Notes: generated from the letters alone by a model not told the origin. A stretch of 44,611 nucleotides of DNA from an uncultured Nostocoides sp. (GCA_937858995.1 CALLZC010000070.1:1-44611), one strand, 5' to 3'. Counted from the stretch's first letter, positions 8,372 to 17,897 are shown. Program-made: numbers and translations.

Positions 8372-9337
8372 TCAGCCCTCGAGTCCGTATGCCGTGAGCG
8401 CGCCCCGCGCGTCCCGCCGCACCTGGGCCGCCAGCTCGGGAGGATCCACGACGACCACGCCCGCGCCCGAGCGCAACGCCAGGCGGCGCACCCAGTCGGT
8501 CTCGCCGACCCGCAGCGTGACCTCGGTGGCCCCGTTGCTGGTGGTGGAAGTCTCGATCGGGTAGTACTCCCCCACCCATTCCCAGCCCGATCCCAGTCGC
8601 AGGGTGACGATGGGATCGCTGGTGCCCGCGACGAAGGTCCCGGCCGACAGGTCTCGCGTGGTGGCGCCCTGTGGCGGTGTGCCGTCGGTCTCGAGCACCG
8701 TGGCCTGCTCGATCCGATCGAGGCGGAAAAGGCGGGTGTCCTCGGCGCGATGACACCAGCCCTCGAGATACCAGCGGCCGTCGAGGCTCACCAGTCGCAT
8801 GGGGTCGACATCCCGCTCGGTGCTCTCATCGCGGGCGGGCACCAGATAGCGCAGATGCAGCCGCCGGCCTCGGCGCAGGGCTTCGCTGACGAGCTCGCGG
8901 ACCTGTTCGGCGGAGTCGTCATCCAAAACGGCGCCGACCCGGGTCAGGGATGCGTCAAGGCTGCTTGCGGTGGCCTCGTCGAGCTTGGCCAGGGCGCGCT
9001 CGATGACCGTCGAGTCCGTCACGCCCTCGGCGCCCAGGAGCGCACGCAGCCCGACCATGAGAGCCAGCGCCTCGGCTCGCGAGAGGCGCAGTGGCCGGGC
9101 GATGGTGTCGGCATTGGAAATGACGATCCGGCCGCCTTCGGTGGAGACGTCGATCAGCTCATCGGTCATCGGGCCGTAACCGCACATGAAAAGCAGCCCC
9201 AGATCCTCGCGCAACTGCGTCTCCCCCACCCCCAATTCGCGAGCCGCCTGCGCAATATCGATGCCCTGTCGGTTGACCAGCCACGGCACGATCGACAAGA
9301 GCCGGGCGAGCCGGGTCGCTGCACCCTCAACCATCAT
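8372..9337 (-). CDS. pafC: WYL-domain transcriptional regulator PafC
   Basis: A 321-residue partner of PafB. In mycobacteria PafB and PafC act together as a transcriptional activator of the RecA/LexA-independent DNA-damage response; they are encoded beside pafA but are not part of pupylation itself. The N-terminus carries a winged-helix segment ([21 protein letters not shown]). The central WYL domain shows [19 protein letters not shown] followed by FRLDRIEQA, and a WCX-like C-terminal region ends at the stop. ATG 9337 overlaps the pafB stop by four bases (ATGA), indicating translational coupling. Confidence 0.94.
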   Translation of the reverse strand: MMVEGAATRLARLLSIVPWLVNRQGIDIAQAARELGVGETQLREDLGLLFMCGYGPMTDELIDVSTEGGRIVISNADTIARPLRLSRAEALALMVGLRALLGAEGVTDSTVIERALAKLDEATASSLDASLTRVGAVLDDDSAEQVRELVSEALRRGRRLHLRYLVPARDESTERDVDPMRLVSLDGRWYLEGWCHRAEDTRLFRLDRIEQATVLETDGTPPQGATTRDLSAGTFVAGTSDPIVTLRLGSGWEWVGEYYPIETSTTSNGATEVTLRVGETDWVRRLALRSGAGVVVVDPPELAAQVRRDARGALTAYGLEG

Positions 9338-10320
9338 GCGACCACCTCTTCGTGGGCGGTGCCGGTGGCCCGCAGGATGGCGATCAGCGCCTTACGGACC
9401 TCTGGTGGCTCCTCGACCACAACGCTTCGGCCATAGGACGCCAGTTCGTGCGCGAGGTCTCGCGCTTCCCCGAAGGGCAGCTCCAAAACGTGCCAGCCCT
9501 CTTCCCCAGGGGTGACGATTCCTCTGCGGCGCAGGGCATTACCGGCCTCGGCACGCACGCGCAGGCGGGCCAGAGTCAGCGGGGCACCGGTGCGGCGGCG
9601 CCGGATCATGGTGACCGGATCGTGGTCGGCGGGGACCGCATACGACCCGGGCTTTCCGGCGCGGGTGACGGAGCCAGCGATGCGAGAGAGCCGAAAGACC
9701 CGCGGCTCGCCGCGCCCGGTGTCGAAGCCGGTCAGATACCAGTGCCCGGACTGCGAGGTCAGGCCCCATGGCTGCACCTCGCGCTGGGAGCCCGGGCCGC
9801 CGGGGCGGGCATACTCAAAGCGCACCGGGACCTCGGCCAGCAGCGCCTCCAGCAACGGACCGAAGGCGGGTTCGCTGGTCCCGAGCCGGGCCTCGACGAA
9901 GGCCAATGCCTCGTCATCCGGCTCGACCCCACTGGCCCGCAACTTGCGTAGTGCGGTGGCGGCTGGCCCGGCAAGTGTCGCGTGCGACCAGGCCCGGGCG
10001 GCCAGGCCCAGGACCGCCAGTTCGTCGGAGTCGAAACTGATCTGCGGCAGGGCGTAGTCGCGCTGATGGATCCGATATCCCGGCTCGTCCTCCCAGCCGG
10101 CACTGATTTCCTCCGTGACCAGGGGGATCCCCAGCTCGCGCAATTCGTCCTTGTCGCGCTCGAACATCCGCTCGAAGGCCTCATCGCTGGCGGCCAGGCG
10201 GTATTGCTCGACGGTCTCGCGGATTCGGGCGCGCGAGAGCGGCCGCCGCGTATAGAGCAGCGTCATCACCAGGTTCATCAGCCGCTCGGTCTTGGCGGCC
10301 GGATTCGTGGGTGTAGGCAT
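9334..10320 (-). CDS. pafB: WYL-domain transcriptional regulator PafB
   Basis: A 328-residue regulator with an N-terminal helix-turn-helix (AKTERLMNLVMTLLYTRRPL and the helix after it) and a WYL domain around QPWGLTSQSGHWYLTGFD and PRVFRLSRIAGS, then a WCX extension. In mycobacteria it functions with PafC to induce DNA-repair genes after damage; single-stranded DNA has been reported as the WYL ligand. It is the first gene of the minus-strand run down to helY. The ATG is at 10320, and a TAGCGT box lies eight bases upstream, suggesting a leaderless transcript. Confidence 0.94.
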   Translation of the reverse strand: MPTPTNPAAKTERLMNLVMTLLYTRRPLSRARIRETVEQYRLAASDEAFERMFERDKDELRELGIPLVTEEISAGWEDEPGYRIHQRDYALPQISFDSDELAVLGLAARAWSHATLAGPAATALRKLRASGVEPDDEALAFVEARLGTSEPAFGPLLEALLAEVPVRFEYARPGGPGSQREVQPWGLTSQSGHWYLTGFDTGRGEPRVFRLSRIAGSVTRAGKPGSYAVPADHDPVTMIRRRRTGAPLTLARLRVRAEAGNALRRRGIVTPGEEGWHVLELPFGEARDLAHELASYGRSVVVEEPPEVRKALIAILRATGTAHEEVVA

Positions 10321-10328
10321 CGAGTGCG

Positions 10329-10353
10329 ACGCTACCCGAGCGCCGACTACCCT
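10329..10353. promoter_or_regulatory. Divergent -10 elements for pafB and the DUF3866 gene
   Basis: The 41-base gap between two divergent genes holds back-to-back -10 boxes. TAGCGT on the minus strand (10334-10329) lies eight bases before the pafB ATG. TACCCT on the plus strand (10348-10353) lies eight bases before the DUF3866 GTG. Neither start has a Shine-Dalgarno sequence, and there is no space for one downstream of the expected +1, so both transcripts are probably leaderless. Confidence 0.6.
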
Positions 10354-10361
10354 GGCCTCTC

Positions 10362-11480
10362 GTGAGTCACTGGCGCGTCGGCACAGTCACCGCTCGCCGT
10401 CGCGCGTGGGGCCGAGCGGTGGAGTATGACGTGGAGCTCACCCCCAGCGCGGACCGGCCGGAGCCCGGCTCCGTCCGGGCCCTGGCGTATCTGGACCTGG
10501 TGGGTGAGCTGAGCCAGGGTGACCGGGTGCTGCTCTCGACCGGTGCCCTGGAACTCGGGCTCGGGACCGGCGGGCTGGCCTTTGTGATTGCCGCGCCGGA
10601 CCGGCTGCCCCCGGACCCGCCGGGCGGTCCCGGGCATATCGTCAAGGCGCGCTACACCCCCCAGCAGTATGTGGCGCTGGCGATCGACGAACAGGACAGC
10701 CCACACCACGCGGCGCTGGCTTCCGGGCCCGCCGCGGCTGGCGAGCTGGAGGGTATGCCTGTGCTGGTGGGGGATGTGCACTCCGCCCTGGCACCGATTC
10801 TCGTCGGGGTCCGCCACGTCAACCCCGGCGCCCGGGTGGTCTATCTGCATACCGATGGCGGGGCGCTGCCGGCAGCCTTCTCGATGACCCTGGCAAGGCT
10901 GCGCGATCTGGGGTGGCTGGCCGCCTCGATCACCGTCGGTCAGTCCTTCGGCGGCGACCACGAGGCGGTCACCCTGCACTCGGGCCTGCTCGCGGCCCGG
11001 CATGTCCTCGGAGCGGACCTGGCCGTGGTGATTCAAGGGCCCGGCAATGTGGGCACCGGGACGCCCTTCGGTTTCACGGGGATCGCCGCCGGTGAGGCGC
11101 TCAACGCGGTGGACGTCCTCGGTGGGCGAGGCGTGGGCGCGCTGCGGATCAGCGCGGCCGATCCGCGCGAACGGCACTACGGGATCTCCCACCACAGCCG
11201 CACCGCATACGGCCGGATCGTGCTCGCCGAGGCGACCCTGGTGCTGCCGGACCTGCCCGGCGACTTCGGTGCCTTGGTGGCTCAGCAGGCACGCCAGCTC
11301 GTGGCCGAGGCGCGCGGAGATGTGCGCTTGGTGACGCAGGAGACCAGCGGCCTATTCGCGGCGCTGCAGGCGTGCCCGGTACCGCTGTCCAGCATGGGAC
11401 GCGCGCTCGCCCAGGATGCGGAGTATTTCGTGGCTCAGGCCGCAGCCGGCCGGTTTGCGGCGGGCCTCAGCGCACGCTGA
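10362..11480 (+). CDS. DUF3866 family protein
   Basis: A 372-residue protein matching, from memory, the actinobacterial DUF3866 family often found beside the paf genes. No catalytic function is established. The N-terminus is beta-rich (YDVELTPSAD, ALAYLDLVG) and the middle looks like an alternating alpha/beta domain with glycine-rich turns (TVGQSFGGDHEAVTLHSG, VIQGPGNVGTGTPFGFTG). A conserved-looking HYGISHHSRTAYG segment follows at about 268-280. No signal peptide or membrane segment is visible. GTG at 10362 is chosen because TACCCT stands eight bases upstream. The 3' end overlaps the convergent FKBP gene by 14 bases (11467-11480). Confidence 0.85.
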   Translation: MSHWRVGTVTARRRAWGRAVEYDVELTPSADRPEPGSVRALAYLDLVGELSQGDRVLLSTGALELGLGTGGLAFVIAAPDRLPPDPPGGPGHIVKARYTPQQYVALAIDEQDSPHHAALASGPAAAGELEGMPVLVGDVHSALAPILVGVRHVNPGARVVYLHTDGGALPAAFSMTLARLRDLGWLAASITVGQSFGGDHEAVTLHSGLLAARHVLGADLAVVIQGPGNVGTGTPFGFTGIAAGEALNAVDVLGGRGVGALRISAADPRERHYGISHHSRTAYGRIVLAEATLVLPDLPGDFGALVAQQARQLVAEARGDVRLVTQETSGLFAALQACPVPLSSMGRALAQDAEYFVAQAAAGRFAAGLSAR

Positions 11481-11853
11481 CCAGGTCGACGACGAAGATC
11501 AACGTCTCCCCCGGCTTGATGGCGCCGCCGGCGCCGCGATCGCCATAGGCCAGGTGCGGCGGGATGGTGAGCTTGCGCCGACCCCCGACCTTCATCCCCT
11601 CGATGCCACGGTCCCAGCCGGCAATGACCTGACCCACGCCGAGGCGGAAGTCGAGCGGGGCGCCGCGGTTCCAGGAGGCGTCGAACTCCTCGCCCGTGGA
11701 GTGTGCGACTCCGAGATAGTGCGCGCTGACCGTGTTGCCCGGCTGCGCGGCGGCGCCGGATCCTTCCCACACGTCCTCGATGATCAGGTCAGCCGGTGGG
11801 GCGCCCTCCGGGAAGTCAATCTCCGGGCGCTGCGTTGTGGGGTCGAAGGACAT
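11467..11853 (-). CDS. FKBP-type peptidyl-prolyl isomerase, cytoplasmic
   Basis: A 128-residue single-domain FKBP that catalyses cis-trans isomerisation of peptidyl-prolyl bonds. The active-site ring is complete in outline: HYLGVAHSTGEEFDASW, then FRLGVGQVIAGWDRGIEGMKVGG with the pocket Trp, then IPPHLAYGDRG with the active-site Tyr, and a final TLIFVVDLVSV strand. There is no signal sequence. ATG 11853 is preceded by AAGGGAG at 11860-11866; longer in-frame extensions lack support. It lies 38 bases downstream of the FKBP lipoprotein gene, so the two are probably one operon. Confidence 0.95.
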   Translation of the reverse strand: MSFDPTTQRPEIDFPEGAPPADLIIEDVWEGSGAAAQPGNTVSAHYLGVAHSTGEEFDASWNRGAPLDFRLGVGQVIAGWDRGIEGMKVGGRRKLTIPPHLAYGDRGAGGAIKPGETLIFVVDLVSVR

Positions 11854-11891
11854 GGTGTCTCCCTTGCTCGTTCGGGTGCGTGGTGGGCGCG

Positions 11892-12908
11892 TCAGTACTT
11901 GGCCAGGATGTCGACGACGAAGACCATGGTGTCGTCGCCCTTGATCTCGCCCTGCCCGGCCGTGCCATATCCGTCGCTCGGCGGCACGATGAGCAGCAGG
12001 CGGGAGCCGACGCGCTGGCCCTCGACGCCCTTGTCCCAACCCGGGATGACCTTCTGGCCACCGACCGGGAAGCTGAACGAGGCGGTGGGTCCCTGCTTGA
12101 AGCTCGAGTCGAAGACCTGCCCATTGCGCCACAGCGCACCGGTGTAGGTCACGACGGCGGTGTCGCCCTGCTCGACCTTGGCGCCCTTGCCCTCGATCAG
12201 GGGCTGGATCACCAGCTCCGTCGGCGCCTTGCCGGTCGGCATCGTGAAGGTGGCCGGGGTTCCCTTGGTCCAGTTCACGGTGGGGTGGCCGGACTTGGCC
12301 GGAAGGGCGGTGCCCTCGGCCTGCCCGAGTTTGGTCGCCAGGTCCCGCACGTCGAAGACGAAGACCACGGTGTCGGTGCCCGCGACGCCGATCTGGGTGT
12401 TGCCCTGGGGTCCGAAGGCGTCGGCGGGGGGCAACGCCGCGATGACCCGGGAGCCCTTCTTGACCCCGGTCAGCGCCTTGCGCAAACCGCTGATGAGCGT
12501 GCTGTCGCCGACATCGAAGCCGGTCGGGTTGCTGGTGTAGATCTCATCGATCGAGGCGCCGCTGGTGCCATTGACCAGGGCGTAGTCGATGATGGCGATG
12601 CTCTGATCGGTCGTTGCGGCGCCGGTGCCCTCGGTGAGCACCTGCACCGCGAATTCGCCCACCCCAAAGGGGGTCTCCATCTCGATCTTCGGAGCGGACT
12701 TCTCGTCCCCGCCACTGACCTTGACATCGGCGATCTTGCTCGTGGTCACGGCGGTTGCCGGCGATCCGCTTGCGGAGGCCGAGCCGGAAGAGCTGGGTGA
12801 GGATGAGGGCGTGGTGTCACCGGATCCGCAGGCGGACAGGCCCAGGGCCAAGGCACCAGCGGCGGTCAGCGCGGTGACGGTACGGGCGGGACGGCGGGCA
12901 GTAGACAC
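11892..12908 (-). CDS. Two-domain FKBP-type prolyl isomerase lipoprotein
   Basis: A 338-residue exported lipoprotein. The N-terminus has two Args, a hydrophobic segment and the lipobox LSAC with the modified Cys at residue 27, followed by a Ser-rich linker (about 30-55). Two FKBP domains follow. The C-terminal one (about 225-338) is canonical, with VTYTGALWRNGQVFDSSF, KVIPGWDKGVEGQRVGS and IVPPSDGYG. The first (about 85-190) has the fold pattern, but the pocket Trp is replaced in LISGLRKALTGVKKGS and the Tyr is Phe in ADAFGPQG, so it may be non-catalytic. Family members help fold extracytoplasmic proteins. GTG 12908 has no strong ribosome site; a TAGGGT box lies 34 bases upstream. Confidence 0.93.
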   Translation of the reverse strand: MSTARRPARTVTALTAAGALALGLSACGSGDTTPSSSPSSSGSASASGSPATAVTTSKIADVKVSGGDEKSAPKIEMETPFGVGEFAVQVLTEGTGAATTDQSIAIIDYALVNGTSGASIDEIYTSNPTGFDVGDSTLISGLRKALTGVKKGSRVIAALPPADAFGPQGNTQIGVAGTDTVVFVFDVRDLATKLGQAEGTALPAKSGHPTVNWTKGTPATFTMPTGKAPTELVIQPLIEGKGAKVEQGDTAVVTYTGALWRNGQVFDSSFKQGPTASFSFPVGGQKVIPGWDKGVEGQRVGSRLLLIVPPSDGYGTAGQGEIKGDDTMVFVVDILAKY

Positions 12909-12942
12909 GACGAAGCAGCTTTCATCGAAGGGGTGATCATCA

Positions 12943-12948
12943 ACCCTA
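12943..12948 (-). promoter_or_regulatory. Candidate -10 for the FKBP lipoprotein operon
   Basis: TAGGGT on the minus strand fits TANNNT and would start transcription near 12936, giving a leader of about 28 bases before GTG 12908. Just upstream on that strand, positions 12950-12962 (CCCGC, TGC, GCGGG) form a 5-base-pair hairpin that could mark the end of the pafA transcript. Confidence 0.4.
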
Positions 12949-13007
12949 ACCCGCTGCGCGGGTGCCCGAGTTCCCCGCTAGCTGTGGGTATGCCGTGAAC
13001 GCGCCCC

Positions 13008-14393
13008 TCAGGGCAGCGGCGGCGCCCCCGCGGCCATCCCGTCGATGAGTCGTTCGACCCGAGGATCCACGCTGACGAAGGGGTCCTTGCAGAGCACTGT
13101 GCGCTGCGCCTGATCGTTCAGCTTCAGGTGCACCCAGTCGACCGTGTAGTCCCGGCGCGCCTCCTTGGCCACCCGGATGAAGTCGCCCCGCAGCTTGGCG
13201 CGAGTGGTCTGCGGCGGTGTGTCCTTGGCGCTCTCGATCAGGTCGTCGGTGACGACCCTGGCCGCCAGACCCCGGCGCTGCAGCAATCCGAACAGTCCGC
13301 GTCGCGGGTCGACGTCGTGATAGGCGAGGTCGAGCTGCGCGATGCGCGGATGATCGAAGGTCAGGTCGTTCTTGGCGGCATAAGAGGTCATCAGCCGGTG
13401 CTTGATGGCCCAGTCGATCTCGGTCTCGATGCCGCGATGATCGCCCGACTCGACGGCAAGCAGGGTGCGCTCCCACAGGTCGAGAACCGACTTGGTCACC
13501 GGCTCGTCGTATCCGCGCTCCGCGACGAAGTCCTTTGCCTTGGTGAGGAATTCGCTCTGGATGTCGAGTCCGCTGAGGCTCTTCCCATTCGCCAGTTTGA
13601 CGGTCTTGCGGCCGGTCAAGTCGAAGGAGATGTCGCGGATCGCGCGAATCGCATTGTCCAGCGTCAGATCCCGCAGGGTGGCGCCTTCCTCGATCATCCG
13701 CAGCACCAGATCGCAGGATCCGACCTTGAGCAGAGTCGTCGTCTCGCTCATATTCGAGTCGCCGACGATGACGTGCAGGCGCCGGTAGTGCTCGGCGTCC
13801 GCGTGCGGCTCGTCGCGGGTGTTGATGATCGGCCGCGAGCGGGTCGTCGCGGACGAGACGCCCTCCCAGATGTGCTCGGCCCGCTGGCTCAGCGAAAAGG
13901 TGGCGCCCTTCGGGGTCGGGATGACCTTGCCCGCTCCGGCGATGAGTTGCCGACTCACCAGGAACGGAATGAGCACCTCGGAGAAGTCGTGAAACTCGCC
14001 GCCGCGCCCGATCAGGTAGTTCTCGTGGCAGCCGTAGGAGTTGCCAGCCGAATCCGTGTTGTTCTTGAAGACGTAGATGTCGCCGGCGATGCCGTCCTCG
14101 GCAAGTCGCTCGGTCGCATCGAGCACCAGATCGTTGAGGATGCGCTCGCCGGCCTTGTCGTGCGCGACCAGGTCCAGCAGATCGTCGCACTCGGCCGTGG
14201 CGTACTCCGGATGCGACCCCACATCGAGATAGAGCCGAGAACCATTGCTCAAGAAGACATTCGAGGAGCGGCCCCACGAGACGACCTTGCGGAAGAGGTA
14301 GCGCGCCACCTCATCGGGGGTCAGGGTCCGCTGGCCCTGATCGACACAGGTGATGCCGAACTCGGTCTCGATCCCATAGATACGTCGGCGCAT
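13008..14393 (-). CDS. pafA: Pup-protein ligase PafA
   Basis: PafA joins the C-terminal glutamate of deamidated Pup to a lysine of a substrate protein, using ATP, and so marks it for the proteasome. The 461-residue protein belongs to the glutamine synthetase-like carboxylate-amine ligases. It starts with [14 protein letters not shown], whose Glu9 and Glu11 are the metal and nucleotide-binding glutamates. Further landmarks are [37 protein letters not shown] and [13 protein letters not shown]. Length fits the family (about 450-480). It lies 12 bases after prcA, in the same transcript as pup-prcB-prcA. Confidence 0.98.
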   Translation of the reverse strand: MRRRIYGIETEFGITCVDQGQRTLTPDEVARYLFRKVVSWGRSSNVFLSNGSRLYLDVGSHPEYATAECDDLLDLVAHDKAGERILNDLVLDATERLAEDGIAGDIYVFKNNTDSAGNSYGCHENYLIGRGGEFHDFSEVLIPFLVSRQLIAGAGKVIPTPKGATFSLSQRAEHIWEGVSSATTRSRPIINTRDEPHADAEHYRRLHVIVGDSNMSETTTLLKVGSCDLVLRMIEEGATLRDLTLDNAIRAIRDISFDLTGRKTVKLANGKSLSGLDIQSEFLTKAKDFVAERGYDEPVTKSVLDLWERTLLAVESGDHRGIETEIDWAIKHRLMTSYAAKNDLTFDHPRIAQLDLAYHDVDPRRGLFGLLQRRGLAARVVTDDLIESAKDTPPQTTRAKLRGDFIRVAKEARRDYTVDWVHLKLNDQAQRTVLCKDPFVSVDPRVERLIDGMAAGAPPLP

Positions 14394-14405
14394 GGTGGGT
14401 GCCGC

Positions 14406-15230
14406 TCAGACGCCGTCCGGGTGCGGGTCCGCGCTGGGTCGCTGGGTTTGCGGATTGGTGGAGGTATGCCGGGGGCTGTCCGCGCTGCCGGCCGCCTGCG
14501 GGTCCGGCGCCGGCGCATCATCGGTGGGATCGTCGGTGCTCAACAGACTGGACAAGGCTGCGCCGGTGATCCTGCGGAAGGTCCGCCGCGGCCGGTTCCG
14601 GTCCAGGACCGCGACCTCCAGAGACGTCGGCTCCAGCACGCGTGGCGCCCCACCGGCCGGGTCGGTGCGCAGCAGGTCGACGGCGAGTTGGAGGGCCTGC
14701 GCCAGCGACATCCCCGGACGCCAGCGCTCCTTGAGGCCGGTCTCGAGGGGCTCGGCGGCGCCCCCCATGGCCACGAAACCGATCTCGTCGGCGACGGACC
14801 CGTCATACATCAACCGATAGATCTGGTCCCGGTCGGAGTCGGCGCCGACCTCGGCGACCACGATCTCGACCTCGTAGGGCTTCGATTCCTGGATGAAGAC
14901 GGTGCCCAGGGTTTGGGCGTAGGCGTTGGCGAGGCCACGGGCGGTGACATCGGAGCGATCGTAGGAGTACCCACGCAGGTCGGCGTAGCGGATCCCCGCC
15001 ACCCGCAGGTTCTCGAATTCGTTGTATTTGCCGACGGCGGCAAAGCCGATTCGGTCATAGATCTCCGAGACCTTGTGCAGGGCGCGGGAGCGGTTCTCGG
15101 CCACGAACGCGATGCCGTGGTCGTAGCCCAAGACGATCACGGAGCGGCCCCGAGCGATGCCCTTGCGGGCGAAATCGGCACGGTCCTTCATGACCTGCTC
15201 GGGCGAGACATAGAACGCCGGCTGGCTCAT
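14406..15230 (-). CDS. prcA: Proteasome subunit alpha PrcA
   Basis: The alpha subunit forms the outer heptameric rings and the gate of the 20S core. The 274-residue protein begins [20 protein letters not shown], the conserved gating N-terminus and first helix, and continues with the alpha-type fold ([35 protein letters not shown]). The C-terminal 45 or so residues are Pro/Asp/Thr-rich and disordered, as in other actinobacterial PrcA proteins. ATG 15230 overlaps the prcB stop by four bases, a sign of coupled synthesis of the two subunits. Confidence 0.97.
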   Translation of the reverse strand: MSQPAFYVSPEQVMKDRADFARKGIARGRSVIVLGYDHGIAFVAENRSRALHKVSEIYDRIGFAAVGKYNEFENLRVAGIRYADLRGYSYDRSDVTARGLANAYAQTLGTVFIQESKPYEVEIVVAEVGADSDRDQIYRLMYDGSVADEIGFVAMGGAAEPLETGLKERWRPGMSLAQALQLAVDLLRTDPAGGAPRVLEPTSLEVAVLDRNRPRRTFRRITGAALSSLLSTDDPTDDAPAPDPQAAGSADSPRHTSTNPQTQRPSADPHPDGV

Positions 15231-16048
15231 CGGGCACCTCCCGGGTTTCCGGTGCGCGCGACGATGACCGCATCGACGGCCCCGCGCACCGCATCCTCGT
15301 CGGCGAACCGCGCTCCGTGACTGTCGACGATGGCCACGGTGGGCCAGATTCGGCGGGTGATGTCCGGTCCGCCGGTCGCCGAGTCGTCGTCGGCGGCGTC
15401 ATAGAGCGCTTCGACGGCGACCGCAATGGCCTCCTGCTCAGCCATGCCGGGGTGCCAGCGCTTCTTCATCGAGCCGCGGGCAAAGAGCGAACCGGAGCCG
15501 ATGCTGTGGTGGTCGTGTTCCTCGTAGCAGCCGCCGGTGACGTCATACGAGAAGATCCGGCCGAGGCCCACGTCGGGGTCGAAGCCACCGAACACCGGGA
15601 CCACGCTGAGACCCTGCATGGCCATGCCGAGGTTGCCGCGGATCATGGTGGCGAGGCGGTTGGCCTTGCCTTCCAGGGACATCAACGTGCCCTCGATCTT
15701 TTCGTAGTGCTCCAGCTCGACTTGGAAGAGCTTGACCAACTCGATGGCCAGCCCAGCGGTGCCGGCGATCCCCACGACCGAGTACTCGTCGGCCGCAAAG
15801 ACCTTCTCCATATCGCGGTTGGCGATGATATTGCCCATGGTCGCGCGGCGATCGCCGGCCATGATCAGCCCGCCGTCATAGGTCAGGGTGACGATGGTCG
15901 TCCCGTGCGGGGCCTCTAGGGGGCGCGTCGGAAGGGCGCGACGGGACGGCAAAAGCTCGGGTGCGTGCGCACCGACAAACTCGGTGAACGAGGCGCTGCC
16001 GCCGGTGCGATAGGCGCCGGGCAGCTGCCCGCCGTCGGCTGCGCTCAC
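15227..16048 (-). CDS. prcB: Proteasome subunit beta PrcB
   Basis: The beta subunit carries the proteolytic site of the 20S core. The 273-residue precursor has a 49-residue propeptide that ends Ala-Pro-His-Gly; cleavage frees Thr50 as the catalytic N-terminal threonine of [20 protein letters not shown]. The Asp of the first strand and the Lys of MEKVFAAD correspond to the usual catalytic partners (Asp17 and Lys33 of the mature numbering). GTG 16048 overlaps the pup stop in GTGA, so translation is coupled to pup. Confidence 0.98.
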   Translation of the reverse strand: MSAADGGQLPGAYRTGGSASFTEFVGAHAPELLPSRRALPTRPLEAPHGTTIVTLTYDGGLIMAGDRRATMGNIIANRDMEKVFAADEYSVVGIAGTAGLAIELVKLFQVELEHYEKIEGTLMSLEGKANRLATMIRGNLGMAMQGLSVVPVFGGFDPDVGLGRIFSYDVTGGCYEEHDHHSIGSGSLFARGSMKKRWHPGMAEQEAIAVAVEALYDAADDDSATGGPDITRRIWPTVAIVDSHGARFADEDAVRGAVDAVIVARTGNPGGAR

Positions 16049-16242
16049 TGGCCGCCCTTCTGGACGAAACTCTTGACGAACTCCTCGGCGTTGGATTCGA
16101 GCACTCCGTCGATCTCATCCAGGATGCTGTCGACATCGTGGTCGAGCTTCTCCGCGCGCACGCTGACCTGGCCCGCGTCGTCCTCGGGTGCCTCATCGCC
16201 GCCACCTCGGCGGGTCGCTCGCACCTGCTCCTGGCCTGCCAT
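16045..16242 (-). CDS. pup: Prokaryotic ubiquitin-like protein Pup
   Basis: A 65-residue disordered modifier protein. The C-terminal half, [19 protein letters not shown], forms the helix that binds the Mpa coiled coil. The protein ends in Gly-Gly-Gln, so Dop must deamidate the last residue to Glu before PafA can use it. The N-terminus is Arg/Gly-rich, as expected of the segment threaded into Mpa. ATG 16242 is chosen because AAAGGAG lies seven bases upstream (16256-16250); a TTG at 16248 would add two residues but has poor spacing. A TAGGCT box at 16275-16270 gives it a promoter separate from dop. Confidence 0.97.
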   Translation of the reverse strand: MAGQEQVRATRRGGGDEAPEDDAGQVSVRAEKLDHDVDSILDEIDGVLESNAEEFVKSFVQKGGQ

Positions 16243-16269
16243 CGGCAAACTCCTTTCGTCCCGGTCCCG

Positions 16270-16275
16270 AGCCTA
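16270..16275 (-). promoter_or_regulatory. Candidate -10 for the pup-prcB-prcA-pafA operon
   Basis: TAGGCT on the minus strand fits TANNNT. Transcription would begin around 16263 and give a short leader of about 20 bases containing the AAAGGAG ribosome site of pup. It lies in the 74-base gap between the dop stop and the pup ATG. No clear -35 is seen. Confidence 0.45.
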
Positions 16276-16316
16276 TGTCACGGGCCTTCGCGAACGCGGT
16301 CAGGACCGGGAGAAGC

Positions 16317-17846
16317 TCAGGCCGCGCCGTCGGCCCGCAGGCGCGCGATCAGATCCGCAATGTCGGCGCTGGCCTCGAGCAGGTCGCCAACGTGTTCCTT
16401 GGTGCCACGCTGCGGCTCCATCATGGGGATGCGATGTAGGGCCCGCTGCCCGGGGATCTCGACGATGAGCGAGTCCCAGGAGGCCGCGACGACATCGTCG
16501 CCGAATCGCTCGAGCGCTCGGCCCCGGAAGTAGGCCCGGGTGTCTTCGGGTGGTGCGCTCACCGCCGCGGCGACTTCTGTCGCGGTCACCAACTCGGTGA
16601 ATCGGCCGGCGGCCCGCAGCTTGTTGAAGATCCCCTTGTCGTCTCGGACATCGGACCACTGGATGTCGATGGCCTTGAGTTGTGGGGAATTCCACTCCAG
16701 GCCATCTCGGTCTCGATATGCCTGCAGCACCGCGAGTTTGCCCACCCAGTCGACCTCCTTGGCGGCACTAGACGGGTCGCGCTCCAGGGCGGTCAGGACG
16801 TGCACCCACCAGTGCATGACCTGCGCCGTATGCGGTTCGTCGGCCTCCCCTGTCGCGGCCAGGTGCGCGCTGACGAGCTCGACATAGCGCCACAGCAACT
16901 GGACCGCGGTGAGTCGCCGCCCGTCCTCTAGCTCTACGAGCTGGCGCAGGGTCGGGTCGTGGGAAATGGCCTGGAGGGTGGCGATCGGGTTGCGCACGGC
17001 GAGGCGCTCCCTGATCGCGCCAGCCTCGATGAGCTCCAGGACCAAGGAGGTGGTGCCGAGCTTGAGCAGGCCCGCAACATCGCAGTGGTTGGCATCGCCG
17101 AGTATGACGTGCAGCCGCCGGTACTTGTCCGCCGTCGCGTGCGGCTCGTCGCGGGTGTTGATGATCGGACGCTTCAGGGTGGTCTCTAGCCCGACCTCCA
17201 CCTCGAAGAAGTCGCTGCGCTGGGCGAGCTGAAAGCCGGGGACGCGGGAGTCCACTCCGATGCCGACCCGGCCCGATCCGCACATAACCGCTCGGGCGAT
17301 GAAGAAGGGCGTCAGGTGCGCCACGATGTCCGCGAAGGGGGTGGTGCGGCTCATCAGGTAGTTCTCGTGGGTGCCGTAAGAGGACCCCTTGCCGTCGGTG
17401 TTGTTCTTATAGAGGTTGATTCCCGGTGGCGAGGCGGCGAGCCGGCGCACCGCATCCCTCATGACGAGCTCGCCGGCACGGTCCCAGATCAGGCCGTCGC
17501 GGGGGGTGGTCACCTCGGGTGAGCTGTATTCGGGGTGGGCGTGGTCGACATACAGCCGCGCGCCGTTGGTCAGAACGACATTGGCGAGGGTTGGGTCGTC
17601 GTCGCTACCCCACTCATCGGTGAGCTGGGAGGGATGGGCCACCCCGCGGCCCATATCGAAGCCGCGCGCATCGCGCAGCGGCGCCTCGTCGGCGTAGTCC
17701 CACGAGCCCCGAGCGGCTCGGACGCCGTGGGCCTGCGCGTATGCCGTCACGACCTGCCCCGACAAGACCATCGGATTCGCGTGGGGCGCGCCGGTCAGCG
17801 AGATGCCGTATTCGGTCTCGATTCCCATGACGCGCTGCACACCCAT
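16317..17846 (-). CDS. dop: Pup deamidase/depupylase Dop
   Basis: Dop deamidates the C-terminal Gln of Pup and also removes Pup from substrates. The 509-residue protein is a paralog of PafA: it has MGIETEYGISLTG near its start, YVDHAHPEYSSPE, LYKNNTDGKGSSYG, THENYLMSR and [12 protein letters not shown]. The region DYADEAPLRDARGFDMGRG corresponds to the Dop-specific loop that distinguishes it from PafA. Length agrees with mycobacterial Dop (about 500). ATG 17846 is supported by TAGGCT seven bases upstream; an internal ATG at 17828 is the alternative. The gene reads away from the PRPP-synthetase-like gene. Confidence 0.97.
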   Translation of the reverse strand: MGVQRVMGIETEYGISLTGAPHANPMVLSGQVVTAYAQAHGVRAARGSWDYADEAPLRDARGFDMGRGVAHPSQLTDEWGSDDDPTLANVVLTNGARLYVDHAHPEYSSPEVTTPRDGLIWDRAGELVMRDAVRRLAASPPGINLYKNNTDGKGSSYGTHENYLMSRTTPFADIVAHLTPFFIARAVMCGSGRVGIGVDSRVPGFQLAQRSDFFEVEVGLETTLKRPIINTRDEPHATADKYRRLHVILGDANHCDVAGLLKLGTTSLVLELIEAGAIRERLAVRNPIATLQAISHDPTLRQLVELEDGRRLTAVQLLWRYVELVSAHLAATGEADEPHTAQVMHWWVHVLTALERDPSSAAKEVDWVGKLAVLQAYRDRDGLEWNSPQLKAIDIQWSDVRDDKGIFNKLRAAGRFTELVTATEVAAAVSAPPEDTRAYFRGRALERFGDDVVAASWDSLIVEIPGQRALHRIPMMEPQRGTKEHVGDLLEASADIADLIARLRADGAA

Positions 17847-17853
17847 ACCGCGC

Positions 17854-17859
17854 AGCCTA
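17854..17859 (-). promoter_or_regulatory. Leaderless -10 for dop
   Basis: TAGGCT on the minus strand lies seven bases before the dop ATG at 17846, with no ribosome-binding sequence between. Confidence 0.55.
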
Positions 17860-17891
17860 TGAGGTCCGCCCATGTGGGCTGCGCCGCGCGT

Positions 17892-17897
17892 TACGCT
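17892..17897 (+). promoter_or_regulatory. Candidate -10 for the PRPP-synthetase-like gene
   Basis: TACGCT fits TANNNT and would start transcription near 17904, leaving a leader of about 40 bases that includes GAGGAG at 17927-17932 upstream of ATG 17944. Confidence 0.45.
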
